DNA of 64,000 bases, taken from assembly GCF_024105635.1 (NCBI RefSeq), contig NZ_WYDQ01000001.1, positions 4,154,501 to 4,218,500 on the forward strand, given 5' to 3'. Numbering within the stretch: position 1 is the stretch's first letter; each line of letters begins with the position of its first letter. The position numbers were made by a program, and so were the translations under genes. Of the stretch, positions 16,111 through 25,786 are shown in pieces. The notes beneath the pieces are model-generated. The model worked only from the letters and a program-made list of their open reading frames with translations, was not told the origin of the DNA and ran no database searches. Source of the DNA: Oceanicola sp. 502str15. GTDB taxonomy: Bacteria > Pseudomonadota > Alphaproteobacteria > Rhodobacterales > Rhodobacteraceae.

Positions 16111-16785
16111 ATGTCTGACATCACCGATCCCTCCATCCTGCCTCATGCGACGCGTCCCTACAGCCGCGCCGAGCTGATGACCGATGCCCTTGTTCACATC
16201 GCGGCGCTGGCGCTTGCGGTGGGGGCGGTGCCGGTGCTTATCACCCTCACGGCGGTCTGGCGCGGCGATGCCATGGGAATCGTGGGCGTCTCCATCTACG
16301 GGGCCACGCTCATCGCCATGCTCACCTGCTCGCTGCTCTACAACCACCTGCCGCGCGACGAGTGGCGCGCCATGCTGCTGCGCTTCGACCAGTCGGCGAT
16401 CTACCTCAAGATCGCGGGCACCTATACGCCTTTCGCCCTGCTGGCCGGGGCGGGGCAGGGGCTGCTGGTGTTCATCTGGGTGCTGGCGGTGGTGGGCACC
16501 GTGGCCAACTTTGCCTTGCCGCGCCGCCCCACGGTGGTGGGCGTGGGCCTGTGCCTCGCCATGGGCTGGGCGGTGCTCTTTGGCGGGCAGGATCTTCTGG
16601 CCGTCACCTCCACACCTGTCATCGTGCTGATGGCCGTGGGCGGCGGGCTCTACTCGGCGGGCACGTTGTTCCTGATGTTGGGGCGGATGCGCTTTCACAA
16701 TGCGATCTGGCACTTCTTCGTTGCGGTCGCCTCGATCATCTTCTTCATCGCCGTCTTTCTCCACGCCGCGCAATCGGCGGTGTGA
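16111..16785 (+). CDS. Hemolysin III family (PAQR-like) membrane protein
   Basis: The 224-residue product has seven predicted membrane segments and the family signatures: an early conserved segment (RAELMTDALVHIAALALAVG), SLLYNHLPRDEWRAMLLRFDQSAIYLKIAGTYTPF with the Ser, Asp and Thr of the metal site, and the final WHFFVAVASIIFFIAVF with the histidine. The name comes from early reports of hemolysis; the actual role in bacteria is unclear and may be a membrane hydrolase. A 38-residue frame starts inside its stop codon. Confidence 0.93.
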   Translation: MSDITDPSILPHATRPYSRAELMTDALVHIAALALAVGAVPVLITLTAVWRGDAMGIVGVSIYGATLIAMLTCSLLYNHLPRDEWRAMLLRFDQSAIYLKIAGTYTPFALLAGAGQGLLVFIWVLAVVGTVANFALPRRPTVVGVGLCLAMGWAVLFGGQDLLAVTSTPVIVLMAVGGGLYSAGTLFLMLGRMRFHNAIWHFFVAVASIIFFIAVFLHAAQSAV

Positions 16786-16898
16786 CCGCTGCTCAATGGC
16801 GTGCCCTTGCGGGCGCATTCCTTTTGTTGATTGGCGCTGCATGGCCTGCGTGGCACCTTGACCCGAGCGATAAGGCCATGGGGGAGGGCGGGGCATGA
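16782..16898 (+). CDS. Small membrane protein (38 aa), overlapping both neighbours
   Basis: A GTG start overlaps the hemolysin III stop codon (GTGTGA) and the stop codon overlaps the next gene's start as ATGA. The product begins TAAQWRALAGAFLLLIGAAW, a single hydrophobic helix, and ends in a short charged tail with HLDPSDK. The double overlap fills the gap exactly, so the frame would couple translation of the two flanking genes. It lacks a clear Shine-Dalgarno. It could be a genuine small membrane protein or simply a coupling frame. Confidence 0.5.
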   Translation: MTAAQWRALAGAFLLLIGAAWPAWHLDPSDKAMGEGGA

Positions 16899-17563
16899 GA
16901 CAGATCTCGCGCGTGCTGCGGTGGGTGCTGCTCTGGCCGCTCGTTGCGGCGCTGCTTTACCTCGCAGCAGCGGCTGTTGGCGGGCTGGTGCCGGGACCAG
17001 TGGCCAATGTCGCGCCGGGCGAGGGCGCGCCCGTGGAGATCGGGCTGATCGCCGGGCCCATCCATTATGACTTTCTTTTGCCCGCAACTCCCGAGACCCG
17101 CGCTGCCCTCGCCTTTGCAGCAGAGGGCGGTGTGCCGCTGGATGCACCGGAGGTGGCTCATGTGCTGGTGGGCTGGGGCGCGGCCGGGTTTTACACCACC
17201 GCAGGCAGCTACGGCGACGTTACCGCCTCCACCGTGCTGCGGGCGGCAACCGGGGATGCCTCGGTGCTGCGGGTCGAGGTTTATGCTGCGCTTCCCGAGG
17301 GGCTCGACTACCCGCGCCTCCGCCTCACGGCAGGACAATACAGCGCGCTCCTCGCCTTCATCGCCCACACCCGCTCCGGCCCGGCGGTGGAGGGCGCGGG
17401 CTTCAGCCAGACCGATGCCTTCTTCCAAGCACGCGGGCGCTTCCACCTCTTTCGCACCTGCAACACATGGATCACCGATGCCCTGCGCGCGGCTGGCCAC
17501 CCCGCGGGCGCCTGGACGCCGACCCCCTATGCCGTGACCCTCTCGCTCTGGTGGCACGGTTGA
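16895..17563 (+). CDS. DUF2459 / TIGR02117 family protein
   Basis: The 222-residue product has an N-terminal hydrophobic anchor (about residues 11-30) and a periplasmic-looking domain. The family pattern is seen in IHYDFLLP near residue 57, VGWGAAGFYTTAGSYGDV near 92-108 and FRTCNTWITDALRAAGHPAGAWTPTPYAV near 190-215. The Cys-Asn-Thr-Trp plus the earlier His resembles a papain-like Cys-His arrangement, so it may be a hydrolase, but this is inference. Family members have been called urease-associated on genomic grounds only. It follows the 38-residue gene with a 4-base overlap. Confidence 0.8.
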   Translation: MRQISRVLRWVLLWPLVAALLYLAAAAVGGLVPGPVANVAPGEGAPVEIGLIAGPIHYDFLLPATPETRAALAFAAEGGVPLDAPEVAHVLVGWGAAGFYTTAGSYGDVTASTVLRAATGDASVLRVEVYAALPEGLDYPRLRLTAGQYSALLAFIAHTRSGPAVEGAGFSQTDAFFQARGRFHLFRTCNTWITDALRAAGHPAGAWTPTPYAVTLSLWWHG

Positions 17564-17564
17564 T

Positions 17565-17584
17565 GTGCAACTGAAAGGTTGCAC
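17565..17584. promoter_or_regulatory. Inverted repeat O1, likely ArsR operator
   Basis: GTGCAAC-TGAAAG-GTTGCAC has perfect 7-base arms and a 6-base spacer. It starts two bases after the DUF2459 stop codon and lies 47 bases before the SRPBCC start codon. The same GCAAC-N6-GTTGC core recurs at 17612-17627. Confidence 0.7.
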
Positions 17585-17610
17585 GAATCGCGCAGGCCTG
17601 CCAGACATCA

Positions 17611-17628
17611 TGCAACCAGGGAGTTGCG
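17611..17628. promoter_or_regulatory. Inverted repeat O2, likely ArsR operator over the ribosome site
   Basis: GCAAC-CAGGGA-GTTGC repeats the core of the 17565 site, 45 bases centre to centre, and includes the AGGGAG ribosome-binding sequence of the SRPBCC gene. Two copies next to an ArsR-encoding operon suggest autorepression. Confidence 0.65.
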
Positions 17629-17630
17629 TC

Positions 17631-18065
17631 ATGAAAGACAGCATCGAGAAAAGCACCCATATCGCCGCCCCGCGCGCTGCCGTCTGGGCCGCGTTGGTGG
17701 ACGCGCAGGCCTTCGGGACATGGTTCCTCTGCCGTTTCGACGGGCCCTTCGTGATCGGCGAGCGGCTGGGTGCCGAGATCACCGGCTACGGCCATGAAGG
17801 GATGCCCTTCTGGATCGAACCGGTCGAGATCGCGCCGCAGGAGAGGCTGGTGTTCGACTGGCCTGCGGGCGAGGAGGTGTCGGGCGATGCGCCTGTAACC
17901 CGCGTCACCTTCACCCTCGCCGAGGAGGGCGCTGGCACACGGGTGACGGTGGTGGAGTCTGGCTTCCTCTCCCTGCCCCCGGAGGTGGCGGAGCGGAAAT
18001 ATCCCGACAACGAGGGTGGCTGGACCATCCAGCTTCAGAACCTCACGGCCCATGTCGCGGCCTGA
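17631..18065 (+). CDS. SRPBCC (AHSA1/START-like) family protein
   Basis: The 144-residue product begins DSIEKSTHIAAPRAAVWAAL, the usual strand and helix of SRPBCC proteins related to Aha1, with the conserved WF near residue 30, the EPVEIAPQERLVFDW strand pair and TRVTFTLAEEGAGTRVTVVESGF before the final helix. Such proteins bind hydrophobic ligands, and in many bacteria they are encoded beside an ArsR regulator, as here. AGGGAG lies seven bases before the ATG. It overlaps the ArsR gene by 14 bases. The ligand is unknown. Confidence 0.9.
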   Translation: MKDSIEKSTHIAAPRAAVWAALVDAQAFGTWFLCRFDGPFVIGERLGAEITGYGHEGMPFWIEPVEIAPQERLVFDWPAGEEVSGDAPVTRVTFTLAEEGAGTRVTVVESGFLSLPPEVAERKYPDNEGGWTIQLQNLTAHVAA

Positions 18066-18366
18066 CCCCGCCCGGCTCTTCGCCGCCCTTGGCGATCCGT
18101 TGCGGCTCGAACTGCTGGGTCGGCTGGCGCGGGTGGAAGCCCTGCCGCTGGGGCGGCTCGTGGAGGGGTTGGGGGTAACACGGCAGGGGGCGAGCAAGCA
18201 CCTTGCCGTGCTGGAACAGGCCGGGCTGGTGCGGGCCGAGAAGCAGGGCCGGGAAAAGCTCTTTTTGCTCGCGCCCGACGCGCTCACAGAGGCACAGGGC
18301 CACCTCGCCCGGCTGGAACGTGGCTGGGAGGACGCGCTGGCACGGCTCAAGCGGCACGTGGAATAG
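18052..18366 (+). CDS. ArsR family transcriptional regulator (SRPBCC partner)
   Basis: The 104-residue product is a winged helix-turn-helix: RLFAALGDPLRLELLGRLAR, the recognition region GLGVTRQGASKHLAVLEQAGL and the wing VRAEKQGREKLFLLAPDAL. It has no cysteines at the metal-sensor position. It is translated from within the end of the SRPBCC gene, so the pair is one operon, and the two GCAAC-N6-GTTGC repeats upstream are the natural candidates for its operator. Confidence 0.9.
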   Translation: MSRPDPARLFAALGDPLRLELLGRLARVEALPLGRLVEGLGVTRQGASKHLAVLEQAGLVRAEKQGREKLFLLAPDALTEAQGHLARLERGWEDALARLKRHVE

Positions 18367-18469
18367 GTCGGGGTTGGGCGGCCACCCCCCCCTCCCTGTC
18401 AGCAACCCGCTGGCCCCCGACGCGCCCCCGTGGCATGTAATCCCCGACACCACCCGGGAGGCGCATATC

Positions 18470-21295
18470 ATGGCATTCGGCAAGGGCTGCCACCTTCATC
18501 TGATCGACGGATCGGCCTTCATCTTCCGCGCCTACCACGCGCTGCCCCCGCTCACGCGCAAGTCCGACGGGCTGCCGATTGGCGCCGTGGCGGGCTTCTG
18601 CAACATGCTGCACAAGTATATCGAGGCCAACACCGGCCCCGATGCGCCCACCCATGCGGCGGTGATCTTCGACTATTCCGGCAAGAGCTTCCGCAACGAG
18701 ATCTACGACAAGTACAAGGCCAACCGCCCGCCCGCGCCGGAAGACCTCGTGCCGCAGTTTCCACTGACCCGGGACGCCACCCGCGCCTTCAACGTCGCCT
18801 GCGAAGAGATCGAGGGTTACGAGGCAGATGACATCATCGCCACCCTGTCCTGCCAGGCGCGGGACGCGGGCGGGCGGGTGACGATCATCAGTTCCGACAA
18901 GGACCTGATGCAGCTCGTCGGCGACGGCGTGGAAATGCTCGATGCGATGAAGAACAAGCGTATCGACGTGGACGGGGTGATCGAGAAATTCGGCGTGAAG
19001 CCCGAGCGCGTGGTCGACGTGCAGGCGCTGGCTGGGGATTCCACGGATAACGTGCCCGGCGCGCCCGGCATCGGCATCAAGACGGCGGCGCTGCTGATCA
19101 ACGAATACGGTGATCTCGACACGCTGCTGGAGCGGGCGGGCGAGATCAAGCAGCCCAAGCGGCGCGAGAGCCTTCAGGAGAATGCCGAGCTGATCCGCAT
19201 CTCCCAGCGCCTCGTCCAGCTCGATTGCAACACCCCGCTCGACTTCACCCTCGACGACCTTGAGGTGAAAGACCCGGACCCGGAAGCCCTGCTCGCCTTC
19301 CTCGCCGAAATGGAGTTTCGCACGCTCGCCAAGCGCGTCGCCGAGCAGTTCGGCGCCGAGGCCCCGGTGATCGACGACACGCCGGGCACCACTGGCGGAA
19401 GCGATGGCGCAGACGCCTCCGACATGCCGGACCCGACGGCCTCCGAAATCCCCTTCGACCATGCGAAATACGAGCACGTCTCCACCCGGCAACAGCTTGA
19501 CGACTGGCTCATGCGCGTGGCCTCCGCCGGTTACGTCGCCGTCGATACCGAAACCACCGGCCTCAACGAGATGACGGCCGGCCTCGTCGGCATCTCGCTT
19601 TCCGTCACCCCCGGCGAGGCCTGCTACATTCCGCTCGCCCATGTGAAGGGCGGCGGCGATGACCTTTTCGCCGATGACACCCCCGCCGAAGGGCAACTGC
19701 CGCTGAACGAGGCCCTGGATGCCCTGAAGCCGATGCTCGAAGACCCGTCGATCCTGAAGATCGGCCAGAACATCAAGTATGACGCAAAGATCTTCACCCG
19801 CTACGGCGTAAACGTGGCCCCCTTCGACGACACCATGCTGCTCAGCTACGCGATGTACGGCGGCTTGCACGGCCACGGGATGGACGCGCTGTCCGAGCGC
19901 TACCTCGGTCACAACCCGATCCCGATCAAAGAGCTGATCGGTTCGGGCAAGAGCCAGATCACCTTCGACAAGGTGCCGCTGGAGGAGGCCGTGAAATACG
20001 CCGCCGAAGATGCCGACATCACCCTGCGGCTCTGGCAGGTCTTCAAGCCCCGCCTGCACCGCGCCAAGGTGACGACGGTGTATGAAACGCTGGAGCGCCC
20101 GCTGGTTCCGGTGCTGGCGCAGATGGAGATGCACGGCGTGAAGGTGGATCGTGACACGCTCTCGCGCATGTCCAACGCCTTCGCCCAGAAGATGGCCGGG
20201 CTGGAGGCCGAGATTCACGAGCTTGCGGGTGAAAGCTTCAACGTCGGCTCCCCCGCCCAGCTTGGCGAGATCCTGTTCGAAAAGATGGGGCTGGAGGGTG
20301 GCAAGAAGGGCAAGACCGGCAAGTATTCCACCCCCGCCGATGTGCTCGAAGACCTCGCCACGTTGCACGAGCTGCCCGCCCGCGTGCTCGACTGGCGGCA
20401 ACTCTCCAAGCTGAAAAGCACCTACACCGACGCGCTGCAAACGCACATCAACGCCGAGACGGGCCGGGTGCACACCTCCTACGCCATCACCGGCGCCAAC
20501 ACCGGACGGCTGGCCTCGACCGACCCCAATCTGCAAAACATCCCGGTGCGCACCGAGGAGGGCCGCCGCATCCGCGAGGCCTTCGTGGCCGAGAAGGGCA
20601 ACAAGCTGGTATCACTCGATTATTCCCAGATCGAGCTGCGCATCCTTGCCCATATCGCCGACATCGAAGAGTTGAAGCAGGCCTTCCGCGAGGGGCAGGA
20701 CATCCACGCGCTCACCGCCTCGGAGATGTTCAACGTGCCCCTCGACGAAATGACGCCCGACATTCGCCGTCAGGCCAAGGCGATCAACTTCGGCGTCATC
20801 TATGGCATCTCCGGCTTCGGCCTCGCGCGCAACCTGCGCATCCCTCGCGCCGAGGCGCAGGCCTTCATCGACCGCTACTTCGAACGCTTCCCCGGCATCC
20901 GCGCCTACATGGACAACACCGTGGCCTTCGCCAAGGAACACGGCCACGTGCAAACCCTCTTCGGGCGCAAGATCCACACGCCAGAGATCAACGCCAAGGG
21001 CCCCGGCGCGGGCTTTGCCAAGCGCGCCGCGATCAACGCGCCGATTCAGGGCACGGCGGCTGATGTGATCCGCCGCGCCATGGTGCGGATGCCCGAGGCG
21101 ATCGAGGGCCTTCCGGCAAAGATGCTGCTCCAGGTCCACGACGAACTGATCTTCGAAGTCGAAGAGGCGGCCATCGACGACACCATCGCCGTGGTGAAAA
21201 AGGTCATGGAAGGCGCCGCCAGCCCGGCGGTGCATCTCGACGTTCCGCTGGAGGTTGATGCGGGGCAGGGCGACAGCTGGGCCGAAGCACATTGA
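18470..21295 (+). CDS. polA: DNA polymerase I
   Basis: The 941-residue enzyme fills gaps and removes RNA primers. The 5'-3' exonuclease domain (about 1-290) has HLHLIDGSAFIFRAYHALPP, the EGYEADDIIA acidic cluster and VQALAGDSTDNVPGAPGIG. The 3'-5' proofreading domain (about 325-525) keeps its acidic pair in VAVDTETTGL (Asp359, Glu361), so editing should be active, unlike in Taq-type enzymes. The polymerase domain shows motif A (SLDYSQIELR, Asp717), the O-helix (RRQAKAINFGVIYGISGFG) and motif C (QVHDELIFE, Asp891). GGGAGG lies eight bases before the chosen ATG; longer readings are shadows over the ArsR gene. Confidence 0.98.
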   Translation: MAFGKGCHLHLIDGSAFIFRAYHALPPLTRKSDGLPIGAVAGFCNMLHKYIEANTGPDAPTHAAVIFDYSGKSFRNEIYDKYKANRPPAPEDLVPQFPLTRDATRAFNVACEEIEGYEADDIIATLSCQARDAGGRVTIISSDKDLMQLVGDGVEMLDAMKNKRIDVDGVIEKFGVKPERVVDVQALAGDSTDNVPGAPGIGIKTAALLINEYGDLDTLLERAGEIKQPKRRESLQENAELIRISQRLVQLDCNTPLDFTLDDLEVKDPDPEALLAFLAEMEFRTLAKRVAEQFGAEAPVIDDTPGTTGGSDGADASDMPDPTASEIPFDHAKYEHVSTRQQLDDWLMRVASAGYVAVDTETTGLNEMTAGLVGISLSVTPGEACYIPLAHVKGGGDDLFADDTPAEGQLPLNEALDALKPMLEDPSILKIGQNIKYDAKIFTRYGVNVAPFDDTMLLSYAMYGGLHGHGMDALSERYLGHNPIPIKELIGSGKSQITFDKVPLEEAVKYAAEDADITLRLWQVFKPRLHRAKVTTVYETLERPLVPVLAQMEMHGVKVDRDTLSRMSNAFAQKMAGLEAEIHELAGESFNVGSPAQLGEILFEKMGLEGGKKGKTGKYSTPADVLEDLATLHELPARVLDWRQLSKLKSTYTDALQTHINAETGRVHTSYAITGANTGRLASTDPNLQNIPVRTEEGRRIREAFVAEKGNKLVSLDYSQIELRILAHIADIEELKQAFREGQDIHALTASEMFNVPLDEMTPDIRRQAKAINFGVIYGISGFGLARNLRIPRAEAQAFIDRYFERFPGIRAYMDNTVAFAKEHGHVQTLFGRKIHTPEINAKGPGAGFAKRAAINAPIQGTAADVIRRAMVRMPEAIEGLPAKMLLQVHDELIFEVEEAAIDDTIAVVKKVMEGAASPAVHLDVPLEVDAGQGDSWAEAH

Positions 21296-21311
21296 TTGAC
21301 GGGCTGCCCCC

Positions 21312-21887
21312 ATGCTCCTCGCCCTGAACAAACCGATGAACCTGCTCTCGCAATTCACCGACGAGGGCCAGTGGCAGGGGCTTTCGCGCCTTGGCCTGCC
21401 GCCAAAGGTCTACCCGGCGGGGCGGCTGGACCGGGACTCCGAGGGCCTGCTGCTGCTCACCGATGACGGCGCGCTGCAGGCCCGCATTTCCTCGCCCAAG
21501 TTCAAGATGGCCAAGACCTATTGGGTGCTGGTCGAGGGCACGCCGGATGCCGCCGCGCTGGAAGCACTGAAGATGGGCGTGACCCTCAAGGACGGCCCCA
21601 CCAAACGCGCCGAGGTTTCCGTGATCGCGCCGCCCGAGGGCCTGTGGGAACGCGCCCCGCCCGTGCGCATCCGCAAGGCCCCCGACACATGGCTCACCCT
21701 CACCATCCGCGAGGGGCGCAACCGGCAGGTCCGCCGGATGACAGCCGCCGTCGGCCACCCGACCCTGCGCCTCATCCGGGCACAGATCGGCCCCTGGGCG
21801 CTCGACGGCCTCGCCCCGGGCGCATGGCGCGAACTCGACGCGACGCCGCCCGAACCCCGCCGGAAGACCCTGCGCCTCAAGCGCTAG
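21312..21887 (+). CDS. rluE: 23S rRNA pseudouridine synthase, RluE-like
   Basis: The 191-residue product is a small RsuA/RluB/E/F-type synthase. It lacks an S4 domain, as RluE does. The catalytic Asp is in PAGRLDRDSEGLLLLT; the KTYWVLVEG strand and the REGRNRQVRRMTAAVGHPTLRLIR closing motif are typical. RluE converts U2457 of 23S rRNA. It starts 16 bases after polA and overlaps the end of the convergent WYL-regulator gene by four bases. Confidence 0.9.
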   Translation: MLLALNKPMNLLSQFTDEGQWQGLSRLGLPPKVYPAGRLDRDSEGLLLLTDDGALQARISSPKFKMAKTYWVLVEGTPDAAALEALKMGVTLKDGPTKRAEVSVIAPPEGLWERAPPVRIRKAPDTWLTLTIREGRNRQVRRMTAAVGHPTLRLIRAQIGPWALDGLAPGAWRELDATPPEPRRKTLRLKR

Positions 21888-22600
21888 CAGGCCCCGCTAC
21901 GGCGCTCGTCGAACCCGCCGCGATGCCGCTCCATCCGGTAGAAATCCGCCAGCGCCTTGCCCGGCTCGATCCGGAAGCGCTCGCCGCTGTCCATGCCCTT
22001 GATCCGGTCCACGCGGAACATTCGGAAGTCGTCTCGCAACTCGCACCAGCCGATCAATGTCCACGTCCGGCCCCAGAAGATCAGCGACAAGGGCCGCACC
22101 ACGCGCGCCGTCACGGCCCCCTCGGCATCGCCGTAGTCCAGCACCAGCCGCTCGCGGGCATCCACCGCCCGCTCGATTCCATCCAGCCGCCGCCGGGTGT
22201 CGTCATCCATCAGGTAGGGCATTGAAAACGCATGTATCTGCAAGCCCGCCGCCTTGTCGCGCTCGGCCTCGGGCAGCACGGCAGAGATCTTCACCAGCGC
22301 CTCCTCGGCGGCCTCGGCCATCTCCAGCCCGCCCCAGGCCCGGATCAGCCGGGCACCCGCCACCAGCGCCACGATCTCGCTTCGGTTGAACATCAACGGC
22401 GGCAGGTCAAAGCCCGCGCGCATCAGGTAGCCTACACCCGCCTCGCCCTCGATCGGCACGCCCGAGCCCACGAGATCCGCAATGTCGCGGTAAATCGTGC
22501 GCTCGGACACCTCCAGCCGCTCGGCCAGCATCCGCGCCGTCACCAGCCGCCCCCCTCGGAGCAGCTGGACGATCTGAAACAGGCGATCCGCGCGGCGCAT
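21884..22600 (-). CDS. YafY-like transcriptional regulator (HTH_11 + WYL domain)
   Basis: The 238-residue product has an N-terminal helix-turn-helix (ADRLFQIVQLLRGGRLVTAR and LAERLEVSERTIYRDIADLV) and a WYL domain (about 135-225) with the variant core LIFWGRTWTLIGWCELRDDFRMFRVDRI. The family senses nucleic acid or small ligands. It starts three bases after the VOC gene stop codon, so the two form an operon, and the strong inverted repeat upstream of the VOC gene is the likely operator. Confidence 0.92.
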   Translation of the reverse strand: MRRADRLFQIVQLLRGGRLVTARMLAERLEVSERTIYRDIADLVGSGVPIEGEAGVGYLMRAGFDLPPLMFNRSEIVALVAGARLIRAWGGLEMAEAAEEALVKISAVLPEAERDKAAGLQIHAFSMPYLMDDDTRRRLDGIERAVDARERLVLDYGDAEGAVTARVVRPLSLIFWGRTWTLIGWCELRDDFRMFRVDRIKGMDSGERFRIEPGKALADFYRMERHRGGFDERRSGAC

Positions 22601-22603
22601 CCC

Positions 22604-23014
22604 TCAGCCCTTGCTGTATTCGAACAACCCGATGGAATTTCCATCCGGGTCGATCGTATAGGCAAAGCGCCCGGAAGGAATGGGGATAATCCCCGGCAGC
22701 ACCCGGCCCCCGGCCTCCATCGCCCGCTCCAGCGCGGCTTCGAGCACGGGCACATGCAGATGCACCGTCACCCCGGTGCCATCGCCCGCAGGCTTGCCGG
22801 CATAGAGATGGCCCGCCACCCCATCCATCGGCGATTTCACCGGCAGCATGGCCACCGGGTTCGGCCCCTCGTCATTGCGCTCCAGCGGATGGCCCAGCAC
22901 CGCGCCGTAATAGGCAATGGCAGCATCCAGATCGCTCACCGGAATCTCGCACCACACCAGCGCGTCATCAGGCAGGGCGGTTGCATCGGCGGGGTTTGTC
23001 ATCGTTTCGGTCAT
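22604..23014 (-). CDS. VOC family protein (glyoxalase-like)
   Basis: The 136-residue product opens ALVWCEIPVSDLDAAIAYYGAVLG and ends GRFAYTIDPDGNSIGLFE, the usual first and last pieces of a two-module VOC fold, with an internal TVHLHVPVLEAALERAMEAGG. This subtype is common beside WYL/YafY-type regulators, as here. GAGGAG lies eight bases before the ATG chosen; an open frame upstream to 23188 overlaps a repeat and the operator and is not used. The substrate is unknown. Confidence 0.88.
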   Translation of the reverse strand: MTETMTNPADATALPDDALVWCEIPVSDLDAAIAYYGAVLGHPLERNDEGPNPVAMLPVKSPMDGVAGHLYAGKPAGDGTGVTVHLHVPVLEAALERAMEAGGRVLPGIIPIPSGRFAYTIDPDGNSIGLFEYSKG

Positions 23015-23062
23015 TGCAGGAACTCCTCGGCAGGGTTGAACATGCCCCATCATGGCCCCCCC

Positions 23063-23094
23063 CTCCTGACAGCTACCTGTCAGGAGCCTGTCAG
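23063..23094. promoter_or_regulatory. Operator-like inverted repeat of the VOC-WYL operon
   Basis: The arms CTCCTGACAG and CTGTCAGGAG are perfect 10-base complements separated by four bases (23063-23086). A third CTGTCAG half-site follows exactly 11 bases after the second (23088-23094), one helical turn away. It lies 49-80 bases before the VOC start codon. Confidence 0.7.
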
Positions 23095-23121
23095 CCGCTC
23101 TGAAGTTTCTCGCAGCCCGTT

Positions 23122-23158
23122 CATTTTCTTGCGGAAAATACTCCCGCCGGAGGCATCC
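23122..23158 (-). repeat. CATTTTCTTGC-type intergenic repeat, copy 1
   Basis: CATTTTCTTGC, three variable bases and AAATACTCC are followed by CGCCGGAGGCAT, with a small CTCC/GGAG stem. The same composite occurs at 44779, and shorter versions at 33421, 51918 and 51958. Confidence 0.8.
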
Positions 23159-23200
23159 CAAAAAATGGAATGCGCCGCAGGCGCTCAATTGAACAGGAGG

Positions 23201-23791
23201 TCAGGGCAGTTCGGCGGCGGGGATGATCCTGAAGAACCTGCCGCCCGACCACAGGCCGAACCAGTCGTCCTGCACGGTGCCGATCTCTACCAGCCGGTAA
23301 AAGCTCTTGCGGTCGATCAGCGCCTCCAGCCCTGCGCGCACATGCACGTAGGGCGAAGGTTCGCCGGTTTCGGGGTCGCGCTCCACCCGAATCGGGTTTT
23401 CCGGCCCGGCTTCCGAAAGGTCGCCCACGTTGGTCTCGAAGGTCAGCACCTGCGCTTCGCCGCTGCCGGAAGCGGTGAAATCCACCGCAACGAAGGGGGC
23501 GTCATCCACCGTGATCCCGACTTTCTCCACCGGGGTCACGAGAAAGTAATCGCCGCCCTCCTTCTTGAGGATGGTCGAGAACAGCCGCACGAGTTCGGGG
23601 CGGCCGATCGGCGTGCCGAGGTAAAACCACGTGCCATCGCGGGCAATCCGCATGTCGAGGTCGCCGCAGAACTCGGGGTTCCACAGGTGAACGGGCGGCA
23701 GCTTGCCCTTTTTGGCGGCGCTTCTGGCCGCGCTTTCGATGCTTTGGGCGTCGGGTTTCACAATATCTTGTCTGGCCTTCGATTTCGCCAT
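23201..23791 (-). CDS. DUF1285 domain protein
   Basis: The 196-residue product has the DUF1285 core: [19 protein letters not shown] near residue 30, [20 protein letters not shown], then [20 protein letters not shown] and [21 protein letters not shown] end with the closing [11 protein letters not shown]. The function is unknown. An in-frame GTG three codons upstream (23800) is an alternative start; neither has a clear Shine-Dalgarno. It is divergent from the MoxR operon with a 61-base gap. Confidence 0.9.
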   Translation of the reverse strand: MAKSKARQDIVKPDAQSIESAARSAAKKGKLPPVHLWNPEFCGDLDMRIARDGTWFYLGTPIGRPELVRLFSTILKKEGGDYFLVTPVEKVGITVDDAPFVAVDFTASGSGEAQVLTFETNVGDLSEAGPENPIRVERDPETGEPSPYVHVRAGLEALIDRKSFYRLVEIGTVQDDWFGLWSGGRFFRIIPAAELP

Positions 23792-23852
23792 TGGTCTCAC
23801 ATGCGATAGATGGCTTACTGGGCCCTAACCTAGCCGACCAAGGAGAAATGTC

Positions 23853-24856
<1,004 letters not shown>

Positions 24857-24860
<4 letters not shown>

Positions 24861-25786
24861 GCGATGCGCCTTCAGTTGCTCTCCATGCCGGCGTAGGGCG
24901 CGGGCTGCGGTCCCGGGCCGAGGGGCTGGCCGCCGCGCTGCCGCCGCTGCTGGCCGATGCCGAGCACCTCGCGCAAACCGTGCTGCTGGGGGCCCATGGC
25001 CGCCGCCGCTCGGGCATGGGCGACGAGTTCTGGCAATACCGCCCGCTGGCGGTGGGCGATGAGGCGCGCAGCATCGACTGGCGGCGCTCGGCCAAGTCCG
25101 ATCAGCACTTCGTGCGCGAGAAGGAATGGCAGGCGGCGCAATCGGTGATGCTCTGGGCCGACGAGGCGATGTCGATGCGCTTTTCCGGTGCTCCCGGCAA
25201 GCGCCCCTCCAAGGCCGAGCGCGCCCGGCTCCTCAGCCTTGCCGTGGCCGTGCTGCTGGTGCGCGGCGGGGAGCGCGTGGGGCTTGCCCGGCTCGATCAG
25301 CCGCCCCGCTCCGGCCCGCTGCAACTGATCCGCATCGCCGATGCGCTGGGCGGGGCGATGGAGGCCGAGGAAAAGGCGCTGCCCGGCCCCGATTACGGCG
25401 CACCGCGCGGCGATACCCTGCCGCTGCATTCCCGTGCCGTGTTTCTCAGCGATTTCATGGGTGACATCGACGCGGTCGAAACCGCGCTGGCCCGCGCCGC
25501 CGACCGTGGTGTGCGCGGCGCGATGGTGATGATCCTCGACCCGCAGGAAGAGGAGTTTCCCTTCGACGGGCGCACGATCTTCGAGAGCATGGGGGGCAGC
25601 CTCGCCCATGAAACCCGCAAGGCCGGCGATCTGCGCAGCCGCTACCTCGCGCGGCTCGCCGCCCGCAAGGACCGGCTGGAGCAGCTTGCCCGCACCACCG
25701 GCTGGCAGTTTACCACCCACCACACCGACGCCCCGGCGCAAACCGCGCTGCTCTGGCTCTACGGTGCGCTGGAGCATGGCCGCTGA
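24857..25786 (+). CDS. DUF58 domain protein
   Basis: The 309-residue product has the DUF58 core GRRRSGMGDEFWQYRPLAVGDEARSIDWRRSAKSDQHFVREKEWQ (described here in parts: the Gly-Arg-Arg opening and the DW-R-x-x-A segment near residues 50-80) and a C-terminal part resembling a VWA fold (AVFLSDFMGD near 193). It overlaps MoxR by four bases, and its last base is the first base of the next gene. It is the regular second member of MoxR-DUF58 operons. Confidence 0.93.

Noticed and set aside
18347..20536. A minus-strand open frame of over 700 codons opposite polA
   Set aside because: polA is unmistakable on the plus strand; the antisense frame has no motifs or ribosome site.
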